In this document: positions 20,160 to 32,500 of the stretch, piece after piece | Position numbering within the stretch: position 1 is the stretch's first letter | How the letters are laid out: every line of letters starts with the position of its first letter | Source: Cystobacter fuscus | GTDB taxonomy: Bacteria; Myxococcota; Myxococcia; Myxococcales; Myxococcaceae | Direction of reading: 5' to 3' | NCBI RefSeq assembly: GCF_002305875.1 | Contig: NZ_CP022098.1 | Coordinates: 10,106,001-10,170,000, forward strand | DNA length: 64,000 nt | Position numbers and translations under genes: made by a program | Notes under the pieces: generated by a model | What the model was told of the DNA's origin: nothing | Seen by the model: the letters and a program-made list of their open reading frames with translations, nothing else | Databases searched by the model: none

Positions 20160-21269
20160 GTGTCTTTGCGCATCCACCAGGACCACTCACGCTTCAAACA
20201 GATCGTCCGCGGGAAGATCAAATCCAACCTGCGCAAATACGTGCAGAAGGGGGAGATGATCGGCAAGAAGGGCAAGGACACGATCTCCATCCCCATTCCC
20301 TTCATCGACATCCCCCACTTCAAGTACGGCCACAAGGAGCAGGGGGGTGTCGGGCAGGGGGATGGGGACGTGGGCCAGCAGCTCTCCCCGGGCGCCGTCC
20401 AGCCCGGGGACGGGCACCAGGCCGGCCAGGGCGAGGGCGACCACTCGCTCGAGGTCGACGTCACGCTCGACGAGCTGGCGCAGATATTGGGCGAGGAGCT
20501 GCGCCTGCCCAACATCGAGCGGCGACAGAACGAGAAGATCGTCACCCAGAAGATCAAGTACACCGGGGTCAACACCACCGGCCCCGAGTCGCTGCGCCAC
20601 TTCAAGCGCACCTACAAGCAGGCCCTGCGGCGGCAGATCGCCATGGGCACGTATGACCCGGCCCGGCCCGTCATCATCCCCACGCGCGAGGACCGGCGCT
20701 ACCGCAGCTACAAGCTCCAGGAGCTGCCGGAGACGAACGCCGTCATCATCTACATGATGGACGTGTCCGGCTCCATGGGTGACGAGCAGAAGGAGATCGT
20801 CCGCATCGAGAGCTTCTGGCTCGATACGTGGCTGCGCCACCAGTACAAGGGCCTGGAGGCGCGCTACATCATCCACGACGCCGTGGCGCGCGAGGTGGAC
20901 CGAGACACCTTCTTCCACACCCGCGAGTCCGGCGGCACGATGATCTCCAGCGCCTACAAGCTGTGCCGGGACATCATCAAGTCCGACTACCCCAAGAGCG
21001 CGTGGAACATCTACCCCTTCCACTTCTCCGACGGCGACAACTGGAGCGCGGATGACACGCGCCAGTGCATCGAGATGCTCCGCGAGGACGTCCTGCCCAA
21101 CGTGAACCAGTTCGCCTACGGCCAGGTGGAGAGCCCCTACGGCAGTGGCCAGTTCATCAAGGACTTGCGCGAGGCCGTGGGTGACTCCACCAACGTCGCC
21201 CTGAGCGAGATCGCCGACAAGGACGCCATCTACGCCTCCATCAAGGACTTCCTCGGCAAGGGCCGCTAA
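20160..21269 (+). CDS. yeaH: YeaH/YhbH family protein (DUF444), VWA-like
   Basis: A 369-residue protein starting with GTG at 20160, preceded by GGAAGGGGAG. The N-terminus is basic and helical ([22 protein letters not shown]). A Gly/Gln-rich low-complexity linker follows (about residues 60-95). The C-terminal half is von Willebrand A-like with a DVSGSMG metal-site motif at residues 200-206. The family is found next to prkA and spoVR in many bacteria and is thought to form part of the same stress and development pathway. Its biochemical function is not established. It is read from the prkA operon. Confidence 0.95.
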   Translation: MSLRIHQDHSRFKQIVRGKIKSNLRKYVQKGEMIGKKGKDTISIPIPFIDIPHFKYGHKEQGGVGQGDGDVGQQLSPGAVQPGDGHQAGQGEGDHSLEVDVTLDELAQILGEELRLPNIERRQNEKIVTQKIKYTGVNTTGPESLRHFKRTYKQALRRQIAMGTYDPARPVIIPTREDRRYRSYKLQELPETNAVIIYMMDVSGSMGDEQKEIVRIESFWLDTWLRHQYKGLEARYIIHDAVAREVDRDTFFHTRESGGTMISSAYKLCRDIIKSDYPKSAWNIYPFHFSDGDNWSADDTRQCIEMLREDVLPNVNQFAYGQVESPYGSGQFIKDLREAVGDSTNVALSEIADKDAIYASIKDFLGKGR

Positions 21270-21317
21270 GGCCCCTCGCCTCCTCCCGCCCGCCGCCCCC
21301 CGCTTCCGGAGTTCGCG

Positions 21318-22811
21318 ATGCCCAAGAGCCTCACCCCGCCGCTGGCCAAACTGAAGCAGGAGATCGAGGGCCATGCCCGGGAGTTCGGCCTCGACTTCTT
21401 CGAGACCATCTTCGAGGTCGTCAGCTACGACGAGCTCAACATGGTGGCCGCCTATGGCGGCTTCCCCACGCGCTACCCGCACTGGCGCTGGGGCATGGAG
21501 TACGAGCAGCTGTCCAAGGGGTACGAGTACGGACTGAGCAAGATCTACGAGCTCGTCATCAACAACGACCCCTGCTACGCCTACCTGCTGGAGAGCAACT
21601 CGGACGTGGACCAGAAGCTGGTCATGGCGCACGTGTACGGGCACTGCGACTTCTTCAAGAACAACTTCTCCTTCCGCCACACCAACCGCCGGATGATCGA
21701 CGACATGGCCAACCACGCCACGCGCGTGCGCCGGTGGATCGACAAGATTGGCGTGGAGAAGGTGGAGGACTTCATCGACCGGGCGCTGTCGCTGGAGAAC
21801 CTCATCGATCAGCACGCGCCCCACATCCGCCGCAATCCGGACCCCCAGCGCGCCGAGGACGAGCTGAAGAGCAACGAGCGCGTGGAGGGCTTCAAGGTGA
21901 ACCGCGAGTACATGCGCGGCTTCATCAACCCCTCCGAGTTCCTCGACAGCCAGCGCAAGAAGGTGGAGGAGGAGAAGGCGCGGACGAAGAAGTTCCCCGA
22001 GCGCCCCCAGCGCGACGTGCTCGCCTTCCTGCTGGAGCACGCCCCGCTCGAGCCGTGGGAGTCGGACATCCTCTCCATCATCCGCGACGAGGCCTACTAC
22101 TTCGCGCCCCAGGGCCAGACGAAGATCATGAACGAGGGCTGGGCCAGCTACTGGCACTCCACCATCATGACCCGGCGCGCGCTCAAGGACGACGAGGTCA
22201 TCGACTACGCGGATCGGCACTCGGGCACCATGGGCACCCGGCCCGGCGCGCTCAACCCGTACAAGCTCGGCATCGAGCTGTGGCGCGACATCGAGGAGCG
22301 CTGGAACAAGGGCCGCTTCGGCAAGGAGTGGGACGAGTGCGATGACCTGCGCGCGCGCCGCTCCTGGGACAAGAAGCTCAACCAGGGCCGCGAGAAGATC
22401 TTCGAGGTGCGCAAGCACTACAACGACATCACCTTCATCGACACCTTCCTCACCGCCGAGTTCGCCATCGACCAGAAGCTCTTCGTCTATGGCTTCAACG
22501 ACAAGCGCAACTCCTGGGAGATCCTCGACCGGGAGTTCCGCAAGGTGAAGAACAAGCTGCTGCAGCAGCTCACCAACTTCGGCCAGCCCATCATCGAGGT
22601 GGTGGACGGCAACCACGACAACCGTGGCGAGCTGCTCATGGCGCACAAGCACGACGGGCAGGATCTCAAGGGCGACTACGCGCGCGAGACGCTGCGCAAC
22701 GTGCAGTCGCTGTGGCGCCGCCCCGCGTGCATCATCACCCGCTACGACAACAAGGGCGTGCTGCTGCGCTTCGACGGGCAGAACCACACCGAGAAGAAGA
22801 TCGATCTCTGA
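21318..22811 (+). CDS. spoVR: SpoVR/YcgB family protein
   Basis: A 497-residue protein of normal family length. Conserved blocks are visible: [18 protein letters not shown] near the N-terminus, [13 protein letters not shown] near residue 110, and [13 protein letters not shown] near residue 275. It ends with the [14 protein letters not shown] segment. SpoVR is needed for spore cortex formation in Bacillus; YcgB in E. coli is in the RpoS regulon with YeaGH. In M. xanthus spoVR-like genes are known among development-related genes, although I cannot confirm orthology here. It is the third gene of the prkA unit and its start has GGAG upstream. No transmembrane segment is seen. Confidence 0.95.
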   Translation: MPKSLTPPLAKLKQEIEGHAREFGLDFFETIFEVVSYDELNMVAAYGGFPTRYPHWRWGMEYEQLSKGYEYGLSKIYELVINNDPCYAYLLESNSDVDQKLVMAHVYGHCDFFKNNFSFRHTNRRMIDDMANHATRVRRWIDKIGVEKVEDFIDRALSLENLIDQHAPHIRRNPDPQRAEDELKSNERVEGFKVNREYMRGFINPSEFLDSQRKKVEEEKARTKKFPERPQRDVLAFLLEHAPLEPWESDILSIIRDEAYYFAPQGQTKIMNEGWASYWHSTIMTRRALKDDEVIDYADRHSGTMGTRPGALNPYKLGIELWRDIEERWNKGRFGKEWDECDDLRARRSWDKKLNQGREKIFEVRKHYNDITFIDTFLTAEFAIDQKLFVYGFNDKRNSWEILDREFRKVKNKLLQQLTNFGQPIIEVVDGNHDNRGELLMAHKHDGQDLKGDYARETLRNVQSLWRRPACIITRYDNKGVLLRFDGQNHTEKKIDL

Positions 22812-22853
22812 GAGGCGCTCTGCCCGCCGCGTTGCCGCCCCGCGGAAAAAACA

Positions 22854-22885
22854 CCGTCTGGTTGGATTGAGAACCGACCAGGCGG
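22854..22885 (-). terminator. 12-bp stem-loop; T-run lies on the minus-strand side
   Basis: CCGTCTGGTTGG (22854-22865) pairs with CCGACCAGGCGG (22874-22885) over twelve positions in RNA, counting two G-U pairs, with an eight-base loop. On the plus strand the stem is preceded by AAAAAA (22846-22851). Read on the minus strand it is a stem followed by TGTTTTTT, the form of a Rho-independent terminator. Both flanking genes run on the plus strand. It could end antisense transcription or work in both directions after spoVR. Confidence 0.5.
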
Positions 22886-22966
22886 CCGAGTTCCCGCCGG
22901 GGAGGAGAAGAGGAGGGGCTGGAATTTGGGAACAGCCCTGTAGCTCCCTTACACTGCGCGAGCCCC

Positions 22967-24139
22967 ATGAGACTCGCCCCCGTCGTCCTGTGCCTGGGTG
23001 TGCTGTTCGCCGCGCCCCTCGTCGAAGCCGCCACCACCTCGTACAGCGTGCGCAACCGCCGCATCGAGCCCAACCAGCCGCTCGCGGTGGCCCTGCAGGA
23101 GGCGGGACTGCCGCCGGAGCAGGTGAGCGCGGTCATCTCCGCGCTGGAGGGCGTGTTCGACTTCCGCAAGTCGCGCGTGGGCGACCAGTTCCGCCTGGTG
23201 CTGCGCGAGGGCGAGCTGGACTTCTTCGGCTACCGGCAGAGCGCGGTGGACGAGTGGCAGGTGCGCCGCGATGGCGATCGCTTCGTGGGCAGCAAGCGCG
23301 CCATCGAGGTGGAGAAGCAGGTGGCGGTGGTGTCGCTGGAGGTCAACTCCTCGCTCTACGAGGCGGCACTGGCGGCGGGGGAGGATCCGCTCATCGGCAT
23401 GGTGCTGGCGGACGTGTTCGCCTGGGACATCGACTTCTACCGGGACGTGCGGCGGGGGGACCGGGCGCGCGCGGTGGTGGAGAAGTTCGTCTCCAAGGGC
23501 CGCTTCCTGCGCTACGGCGAGGTGCTGGCGGCGAGCTACCAGGGGGAGTCGGTGGGCAAGAAGCGCGTCTTCCGCTACGAGCTGCCGGACGGCAAGCCGA
23601 GCTTCTTCCAGGAGGACGGCGCGAGCGCGCGCAAGGCCTTCCTCAAGAGCCCGCTCAAGTACGCCCACGTGACGAGCACCTTCGGCAGCCGCTTCCACCC
23701 GGTGCTCCAGTACGTGAAGGCCCACAACGGCGTGGACTACGCGGCGAGCGTGGGCACGCCCGTGTGGGCCGTGGCCGATGGCACCGTCACGGTGGCGGCC
23801 AACACGGGCGCCGGCGGCAACACCGTGTGCCTGCGGCACAGCAATGGCTTCGAGACGTGCTACCTGCACCTGTCGCGCTTCGGACAGGGCGTGCGCGCGG
23901 GCGCCCGGGTGAGCCAGAAGCAGGTCATCGCCCTGTCGGGCAACACGGGCCGCAGCACCGGCCCCCACCTGCACTACGCCCTCAAGCGCAGCGGCCACTA
24001 CGTCAACCCGCTCAACCAGAACTTCCCTCGCACCGAGCCGCTCCCCAAGAGCCTGCTCGCGGACTTCCGCGCGAAGGTGGCTCCCCTGGCCGAGCGGCTC
24101 GACGCCGTCTCCGTGGCCCAGGCCAGCGCCCAGCCCTGA
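22967..24139 (+). CDS. Secreted M23 (LytM-type) peptidoglycan endopeptidase
   Basis: A 390-residue protein with a cleavable signal (VVLCLGVLFAAPLVEA, cut after Ala). A conserved N-terminal region of about 200 residues resembles the OapA/LysM-like part of Mep-type enzymes (FDFRKSRVGDQFRLVL). The peptidase domain has a SRFHPVL entry motif with a zinc His, the HNGVDYAA motif with His253 and Asp257, and HLHYAL with His334 and His336. All expected zinc and catalytic residues are present, so it should be active rather than an EnvC/NlpD-like activator. It would cut peptide cross-links during growth or morphogenesis. It follows the prkA unit at 155 bases and is probably a separate transcript. Confidence 0.92.
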   Translation: MRLAPVVLCLGVLFAAPLVEAATTSYSVRNRRIEPNQPLAVALQEAGLPPEQVSAVISALEGVFDFRKSRVGDQFRLVLREGELDFFGYRQSAVDEWQVRRDGDRFVGSKRAIEVEKQVAVVSLEVNSSLYEAALAAGEDPLIGMVLADVFAWDIDFYRDVRRGDRARAVVEKFVSKGRFLRYGEVLAASYQGESVGKKRVFRYELPDGKPSFFQEDGASARKAFLKSPLKYAHVTSTFGSRFHPVLQYVKAHNGVDYAASVGTPVWAVADGTVTVAANTGAGGNTVCLRHSNGFETCYLHLSRFGQGVRAGARVSQKQVIALSGNTGRSTGPHLHYALKRSGHYVNPLNQNFPRTEPLPKSLLADFRAKVAPLAERLDAVSVAQASAQP

Positions 24140-24159
24140 GCCCTCTCCCGCGCGGGTCC

Positions 24160-24180
24160 ACCCTACCTCTCATGTAGGGT
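24160..24180 (+). terminator. 7-bp stem-loop after the M23 peptidase gene
   Basis: ACCCTAC (24160-24166) and GTAGGGT (24174-24180) are exact inverted repeats with a seven-base loop, 20 bases after the stop codon. The following bases (TCGTTCG) are only mildly T-rich. A plausible weak terminator. Confidence 0.4.
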
Positions 24181-24317
24181 TCGTTCGCACATTCCCCTCG
24201 GGGAGGGGGATACTGTCCCGGGGTCGGAGGCTATGCCCGAGGGGCAACCTGTCTGATAGGATGGGATTTTCCCGTCGTCGCAGCTCCTTGCCCCCCCTTC
24301 CCAATCCCCCCACCCCC

Positions 24318-25400
24318 ATGCCCGCGATCGCAGACTTCATCCATACCGCCGAGGAACTCCACCGTGGACTCGTGAGCCTCAGCGCCGAGCTGCAACAGGG
24401 TCTTCCCGAGCGTCTGGCGCGCTTTCCGAGAGATCCCCAGCAGCGCCAGGAGATGCAGGAGGAGCAGGCGGCACTGCTGCGCAAGCGCCTGCCGGAAGTC
24501 ACCGTCTGGCTGGATGGCTATTTTCATCGCCTCACACAGCTCAACCACCAGCTCACGAGCGAGGAGCGCGAGCGGGCGCTGGAGCACCACCGCTCGGCCG
24601 TCCAGCCCTTCTTCCTGCAGAGCCCCTTCGTGCGGCGCGCGGTGGACAAGCCCCTGGGCTACCCCGGCGACTACGTCACGGTGGAGATGATCTTCGACAG
24701 CGAGGACCGGGGCGTGTCCACGCTCGCGCGCATCCTCACGCACTACTCCATCAACTGCGGACCCGGCCGGGGACACCGCGCCCGCGTGCCCTGGCTGCTC
24801 GGCCACCTGCACCGCCAGGCCCAGGCCCTGGGGCGCCCCATGCGCGTGCTGTCCTTCGCCTGCGGGCCCGAGCACACCCTGCGTGAGTACACGGCGCTGG
24901 GCAGCACCGGCGACTTCACGCTGTCCGACTTCGATCCCGCCCCGCTCGACTTCAACCGCCGCCAGTTCGAGAAGCTCGCCCGGCTGCCACGCAATGGCGT
25001 GCCCCCGCCCAACGTGCGCTTCATCCAGATGTCCACCTACAACCTGCTGCGCCAGCGCGAGGCCCCGGAGAAGCTGCGCCACCCGGAGGGCCCCATGGAC
25101 GTGGTCATCGCCGCCGGCATCCTCGACTACCTCAAGGACAACGTCATCCACCGCTTCCTGGACACCATGAGCTCACTGCTCGCGCCCGGCGGCCTGCTCC
25201 TGCTGACGAACCTGCACCAGGAGAACCCCTGGCAGTCCTTCATGGAGTACGTGTGTGACTGGTACGTCATCCACCGCACCCAGGACAAGTTCCAGGCCCT
25301 GTGCGAGGGCACTCCCGCGCGCGGCGTGAAGACGCTGGAGAACATCACCGACGCGTCCTCCCACACCAACATCCTCTGGGCCGGCCAGAAGCAGGTCTGA
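24318..25400 (+). CDS. SAM-dependent methyltransferase, class I
   Basis: About 360 residues from the ATG at 24318; an in-frame ATG at 24261 would add 19 Pro/Arg-rich residues and neither start has a clear ribosome site. The N-terminal 130 residues are helical and precede a class I Rossmann domain. Motif I is degenerate (VLSFACGPEHTL), motif II is TLSDFDPAPLDF, and a motif IV-like segment reads DVVIAAGILDYL. SLLAPGGLLLLTNL is a typical post-I strand. The substrate is unknown; the FACGPEHT form is seen in uncharacterised proteobacterial methyltransferases sometimes attached to signalling domains. The gene stands alone between the M23 gene and the convergent DUF2378 gene. Confidence 0.8.
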   Translation: MPAIADFIHTAEELHRGLVSLSAELQQGLPERLARFPRDPQQRQEMQEEQAALLRKRLPEVTVWLDGYFHRLTQLNHQLTSEERERALEHHRSAVQPFFLQSPFVRRAVDKPLGYPGDYVTVEMIFDSEDRGVSTLARILTHYSINCGPGRGHRARVPWLLGHLHRQAQALGRPMRVLSFACGPEHTLREYTALGSTGDFTLSDFDPAPLDFNRRQFEKLARLPRNGVPPPNVRFIQMSTYNLLRQREAPEKLRHPEGPMDVVIAAGILDYLKDNVIHRFLDTMSSLLAPGGLLLLTNLHQENPWQSFMEYVCDWYVIHRTQDKFQALCEGTPARGVKTLENITDASSHTNILWAGQKQV

Positions 25401-25443
25401 GCCAGGCCGCTTCCCGGGGGGAGAGAAGACGGGGCGCGTGTGC

Positions 25444-26031
25444 TCAGGTGTACTCGTGCAGGTACTGCGCGTGGTTGAGCGTGAGGACCGTCCCCGTCAC
25501 CGTGCCGTTGCCACGCATGACCCGCAGGGCCTCGCGGTGGGCGCCCTCGTGGAAGTACACCGGCTGCATGTCCCCCTGGAAGTCCAGCCGGTAGCGCGTC
25601 GGGCCCAGGTCCTCGTACGAGCGCTTCCCGTAGCTCACCAGCGTGGAATAGACGGTGTCCACCGAGGAGAACAGCCGCTTGGGATCGTTCATCCCGATGA
25701 GCTTCACCAGGGTGTTGCCCACGTAGGACTTGAAGAAGCCCGTGACGGTGGCCGCCCCACACGCGCGGATCGCCTCCTCCACCGACGGATAGTACGGCTC
25801 CAGCATGTCCGAGGCCGTGTAGAGCAACCGCAGGAAATCCGCCGACGGGTAGGAGAAGAAGTCCACGGGCAGCTTGTTCACCCGCAGCTGCTGCAGCAGC
25901 CGATCCACCCCCGTGTTCCCCATCCGCTGCTCCACCAGGCCGTACACCGACTTGAAGATGAAGCCCCTCACGGTGTCCTCGGGCTTGCAGATGGCGATCC
26001 GCTGAGCGAGGTCGTTCTTGTCAGTGGGCAT
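25444..26031 (-). CDS. DUF2378 (TIGR02265) family protein
   Basis: A 195-residue protein of the family that is expanded almost exclusively in myxobacteria. Recognisable features are GFIFKSVYGLVEQRMG near residue 22, VDFFSYPSADFLRLLYTASD near residue 55, and the C-terminal half with ARYRLDFQGD-like and YFHEGAHREA segments. No catalytic motif is known. Members lie in many copies per genome and several are linked to regulatory or developmental loci. The start at 26031 opens a 312-base region shared with the divergent glgP gene. This gene is the strongest single taxonomic pointer in the window. Confidence 0.85.
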   Translation of the reverse strand: MPTDKNDLAQRIAICKPEDTVRGFIFKSVYGLVEQRMGNTGVDRLLQQLRVNKLPVDFFSYPSADFLRLLYTASDMLEPYYPSVEEAIRACGAATVTGFFKSYVGNTLVKLIGMNDPKRLFSSVDTVYSTLVSYGKRSYEDLGPTRYRLDFQGDMQPVYFHEGAHREALRVMRGNGTVTGTVLTLNHAQYLHEYT

Positions 26032-26343
26032 GAAAGGAACCTTCTAGGTCCCAGGTTGGAGGCAGAACCTGGATGATCCCGCTTCCTACCAGAGTCCTCC
26101 CCCGCTTCGCGAGCGCTCCTCGTCCTCCGGGACAGGATGCACGCGCGGTCATACTTCCGCCCGTGAGCCTGGATATCCAGGAAAGTCTTTGAAACTCCCG
26201 ACCAAACCGGAGCATGGAAGAGACCTCGGCGGGGGGCCGGCCACGGGTTTCTTTCGGTGCGGTCCAACGTGGGTCGGTCTACCCTATCATGCTCCACACA
26301 CGGCTGGCCCAGAGGGCCGTGCGTCTCACGAGGAACCCCTCGA
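26032..26343. promoter_or_regulatory. Divergent control region between DUF2378 gene and glgP
   Basis: These 312 bases carry no convincing gene. They include a perfect 14-base palindrome, CCTGGATATCCAGG, at 26168-26181, about 160 bases before the glgP start. GAGGAA at about 26329-26334 is the glgP ribosome site. I see no clear -35/-10 pair. Confidence 0.4.
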
Positions 26344-28851
<2,508 letters not shown>

Positions 28852-28863
28852 GCTGACGGGTAA

Positions 28864-28900
28864 CGGGAGGCCGCGGGGCCAGGCGCACCGCGGACTCCCG
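28864..28900. terminator. 13-bp stem-loop between convergent glgP and STAS-like genes
   Basis: CGGGAGGCCGCGG (28864-28876) pairs with CCGCGGACTCCCG (28888-28900) with a single mismatch and an 11-base loop. It lies 12 bases past the glgP stop and 17 bases from the end of the convergent gene, so it is well placed to end both transcripts. No T-run follows. Confidence 0.5.
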
Positions 28901-28917
28901 GAACGGGCCCGAGGAAC

Positions 28918-29370
28918 TCAGCTCGCCTGGCGGATGCGCGGGCCGAAGCGAGGGCGGAAGCGCTCGGCCGAGGCGAGGAGCCCCTCACCCACCAGCCGAC
29001 CCGCCACGTAGCGCAAGGCCGCGTCCATGTCGGGCACGGTGGCGCACGGCACGGGCATCGGCTTGAGGTAGGTGAGCAGGCTCCTCGACAGGCGCATATG
29101 CGCCGAGGTCATGATCGAGGCGAGTCCGAGGAGCTGCTGGCCCAGCCGGGCCTCGTTGCGGTGGATCCACTCCGCATGCATGTAGCGCTGGGTCACCGTG
29201 AGCATGGAGCACAGGCTCACGTCCATCACACAGACGTAGCGCTCGCCCCGGTCCAGATAGCTGTCCATCCGCTCGAGGAAGTGCGCGTACTGCGCGTCCG
29301 ACACGTTCCCGCTCATGCGGACCGAGAGCAACGGCCACGACGAATCGTCGAAAGTAATGACAGCGAACAT
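28918..29370 (-). CDS. STAS/SpoIIAA-like small protein
   Basis: A 150-residue protein. The ATG at 29370 has GGGGGG just upstream; an in-frame ATG at 29391 is possible. The opening MFAVITFDDSSWPLLSVRMSG, then a helix with FLERMDSYLDRGERYVCVMDV, gives the strand-helix-strand order of SpoIIAA/STAS-like folds, in which a protein senses or sets a phosphorylation state. The rest is helical (QRYMHAEWIHRNEARLGQQ) with a hydrophobic stretch. Proteins of this type are common as uncharacterised genes in myxobacteria. No known serine phosphorylation site can be assigned. Convergent with glgP. Confidence 0.6.
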   Translation of the reverse strand: MFAVITFDDSSWPLLSVRMSGNVSDAQYAHFLERMDSYLDRGERYVCVMDVSLCSMLTVTQRYMHAEWIHRNEARLGQQLLGLASIMTSAHMRLSRSLLTYLKPMPVPCATVPDMDAALRYVAGRLVGEGLLASAERFRPRFGPRIRQAS

Positions 29371-29525
29371 GCATCCCCCCGATGCGGACATCTCGGAGTC
29401 GAGGAGGGGGGAAGGGGTCAGGCGAGGCCTGGCTCCCAGCGTTCGGGTATCGACGCTCCCCCCCAGGAAGCTCCGTGGCGCGGCACTCTAGCAGAAGAGA
29501 GGCGGCGCGTCATCCCGGGCTCGTG

Positions 29526-29566
29526 AAAAACCAGGAAAAGGCCGCTCCGGAGTGACCGGAGCGGCC
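29526..29566 (-). terminator. Rho-independent terminator of the LTD lipoprotein gene
   Basis: GGCCGCTCCGG (29540-29550) and CCGGAGCGGCC (29556-29566) are a perfect 11-bp stem with a five-base loop. On the minus strand the stem is followed by TTTT and, five bases later, TTTTT (complement of 29526-29539). It ends about 23 bases past the stop of the minus-strand lipoprotein gene. This is the clearest terminator in the window. Confidence 0.85.
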
Positions 29567-29589
29567 TGGATCACGGATGGGACGAGCGC

Positions 29590-32500
29590 CTACGGAGACT
29601 CGGGAGCGCTCGAGGAGTTCTGCGGATTACGCGTGGCGCGCACCACGAAGTCCGCCACGTTGTTGCCGCTGTCATACCCATTGCCACGCAACGCGTCGCT
29701 GCCTCCGGACATCGTGTCAGCGGTCGAAGAGGACACCGCCTTGCGCTCGTAACTGCTACCCGCCACGGTGTTGGCAATGGCTGGAGCCGCGGTGCCTTCG
29801 GGATCAAGGGCCGCTCCCGTACCCCAGGCCAGCTTGTCCACCACGTTGCCACTCGCGTCGAGGATCCGCAGCGAAGCGCCTCCATGCGCGGTGAGGGCGG
29901 TATAGGTCGCATCGGGCGTCGGACCGATGAACGAGGTCTTCTGGGCAACCAGATAGAACCCCTTCGCCGGGATGCTCCCCGTGGTGAACGTCAGCCCCTG
30001 CAGGTCGTTGAAGCTGGAACCCGCGGACGCCGACTTGTACTGGATCTTCCACCCCGTGATCGGAACGGCGACGTTCGTCGGATTGTAGAGTTCGATGAAT
30101 TCGTCGTCGTGATTGACGGTCGTGCTCCCCGCGACGAAGTTCTTCGAGGCGAACTCGCTGATGACCACGTGGTCGGCGCTCGGCGCCTCGGTGATCGTCA
30201 CCGTGCCGAAGACGCCGTTGGTCGGATCCGAGATGTCGCTCTGGCCGCAGTAGACGGGGGCCGACAGCGCGCCGGTGACCGGGTCCTTGAAGGAATAGCG
30301 GAAGCCATACTTGTACGAGCCGGGCGTGGGAATGGTCAGCATGCCAGACGTCTCGTCCTCGTCGCTGACCGTGGGCGCGTACTCCCCGTTGAAGGAGACG
30401 GGCGCCCAGGTCCACGCCGTCGCGGGGCTCGTGTCCAGGCCGTAGCCCAGCTCCGCGACCACGTGGGGGTAGCCATCGTTTCCAGCCGTGTTCCGGTCCG
30501 TCACGCTCGCGGCCTTGAACCGGCTGGAGACGGCCACCGACGTACCCGCCTGGGCGGGCGGAATCGTCTTCGGGCTCTGGATGTAGCAGAGGCTCACGAC
30601 CGGGCTGGCCGTCATGCCACACGTGGTGTTGGCGGCCTCGGGCGTGCCGAAGTCCCCTCCCGTGAGCGCATCCGTCGAGTCACACCAGTACCAGGGCAGG
30701 GCCGAGGCGCGCGTCCCCTGGATGAGCGAGGAGAGATTCATCGACTTGCCCGTGCTCTGGGGGAAGGACGGCGTGTAGCGGAACTCCGTCACCGTGCTGG
30801 CGCCATTGGCGACGCTCAACGACCCCGAGCCCTCCAGGGCGATCGCGCTGGGGTACTGGTAGCTGGCGGAGACGCCACCATTGGAGGCCCGATCCTTGTT
30901 CTGGGCCAGGACGAAGTGGCCCTTGCGGCCCACCACCAGCGGAACGCTCCCCTCGCCCACCTGGAACGAGCGCACGGCGTCCGAGCTGTTCTTGTACGTC
31001 ACCGTGAGGCCGTTGAGGTTGAGCAGGCCGTCCGTGGCGTTGGTCAGCTCGAAGTACTCGGTCGTCCCGCTCGAGGGCGAGTGCATCACCTCGGAGACGA
31101 GCAACTGGTTGGCAATGGGACGCGTGGCCGTGTCGCACTGGCCGCTGAAGCAGACGGCGTTGGTGCCCGTGCACGCGGTGGTCGTCCCCGTCTGCTTGCA
31201 GGTGGCGGTGCCATTCTCGTCGACACAGGCCACCGTGTAGGTGGTCCGCGAGACCCCATCCGCCGCGCAGACGGGAGCATCCGGAGTGCAGGTCACGCCC
31301 GCGCACACGTCCTCGGGCGTGGTCGTGTCCACGAGGGACAGACTGGAGTTGCCGACGTCATCCTTCACCTTCAGCCCGAAGTAGTAGTGGGTGCCGCGAG
31401 TCAGGCCGGTGGCGCGCGCCGACTCCGCGCTGCCCGGGGCCTTGGGCACGCCCACGCTCACCGGCGTGGCGCCCTCGAACGACGCCTCGGTGATGGGGCT
31501 CAGGGAGTAGCGCAGCTCGTAGCTGGAGGCGATACCCAGCGTCCCGTCATCGCCCACGGCCGTCCAGGCCAGGGTCACCGCGTTGGCCGTAAGCTCGGCC
31601 ACCGTGAGCGACACGGCGCTCGGCGCGACGTCATCCACGATGGTGAACTTGCCGCTGGTGGCGCTGTCCAGCGTGCCCGCCATGGCGACGAGCCAGAAAT
31701 CCGTGCCCTGCTGGTCCACGCTCAACGTGGAGAAGGTGGCGAGTCCCGCCACGGGCTTCACGGTCACGGTGCCCAGGAGCTCGGCCGCGTTGTTGCCGCC
31801 CACCAGGCCCAACGTGATGTCGGGCGAGTCCACGGAGAGCACGTTGCCGAACGTGTCGGTGATGGCCACGGTCACCGCGGGCATCACCTCGCGAACCTTG
31901 ACGCTGGAGGGCTGCGCGCGGAACACCAGCATCGCGGGCGTCCCCGTGCTGTCGATGTCGAAGGAATCGCTCGAAGCGGAGTCCAGCCCCTCGGCGGAGG
32001 CCGTCAGCACGTAGCCGGTACCCGCCTCGGTGATGGAGAGGCCCGGGAAGGACGCCACGCCATCCACGGGGTCCGCGGACGTGGTCCCCGCCAGCGTGCC
32101 CTTGTTGAGGGCGAGCGTCACCCGCGGGGCGGAGACGGAGAGCGGGTTGCCGGAAGCATCCGTCACGGCCACCCGCACCTCGAAGGTCTCACCAGCGCGA
32201 CGGTTGGAGGGCGGCTGGGTGAAGACGAGCTTCGCGGCGGCGACCGGCGCGGGCAGCACCTCGAAGGGGGAGCTCGTCGCCGACGCCAGGCCGGCGGCGC
32301 TCGCCACCAGGGTGTAGCCCGCAGCGGCCTTCTCGAGCACCAACGTGGAGAAGCGCGCCACGCCATTGACCGCCGCCACGGACACCGTCCCCTTCAGCTC
32401 GGCCGAGGGAGAGCCCTCGCCGAGCGCCACCGTCACCGTGTCGCTGGCGTCCGTCACCGTCTGGCCGCTCGCGTCCTGGATGGTGACCTCGAAGGTGCCC

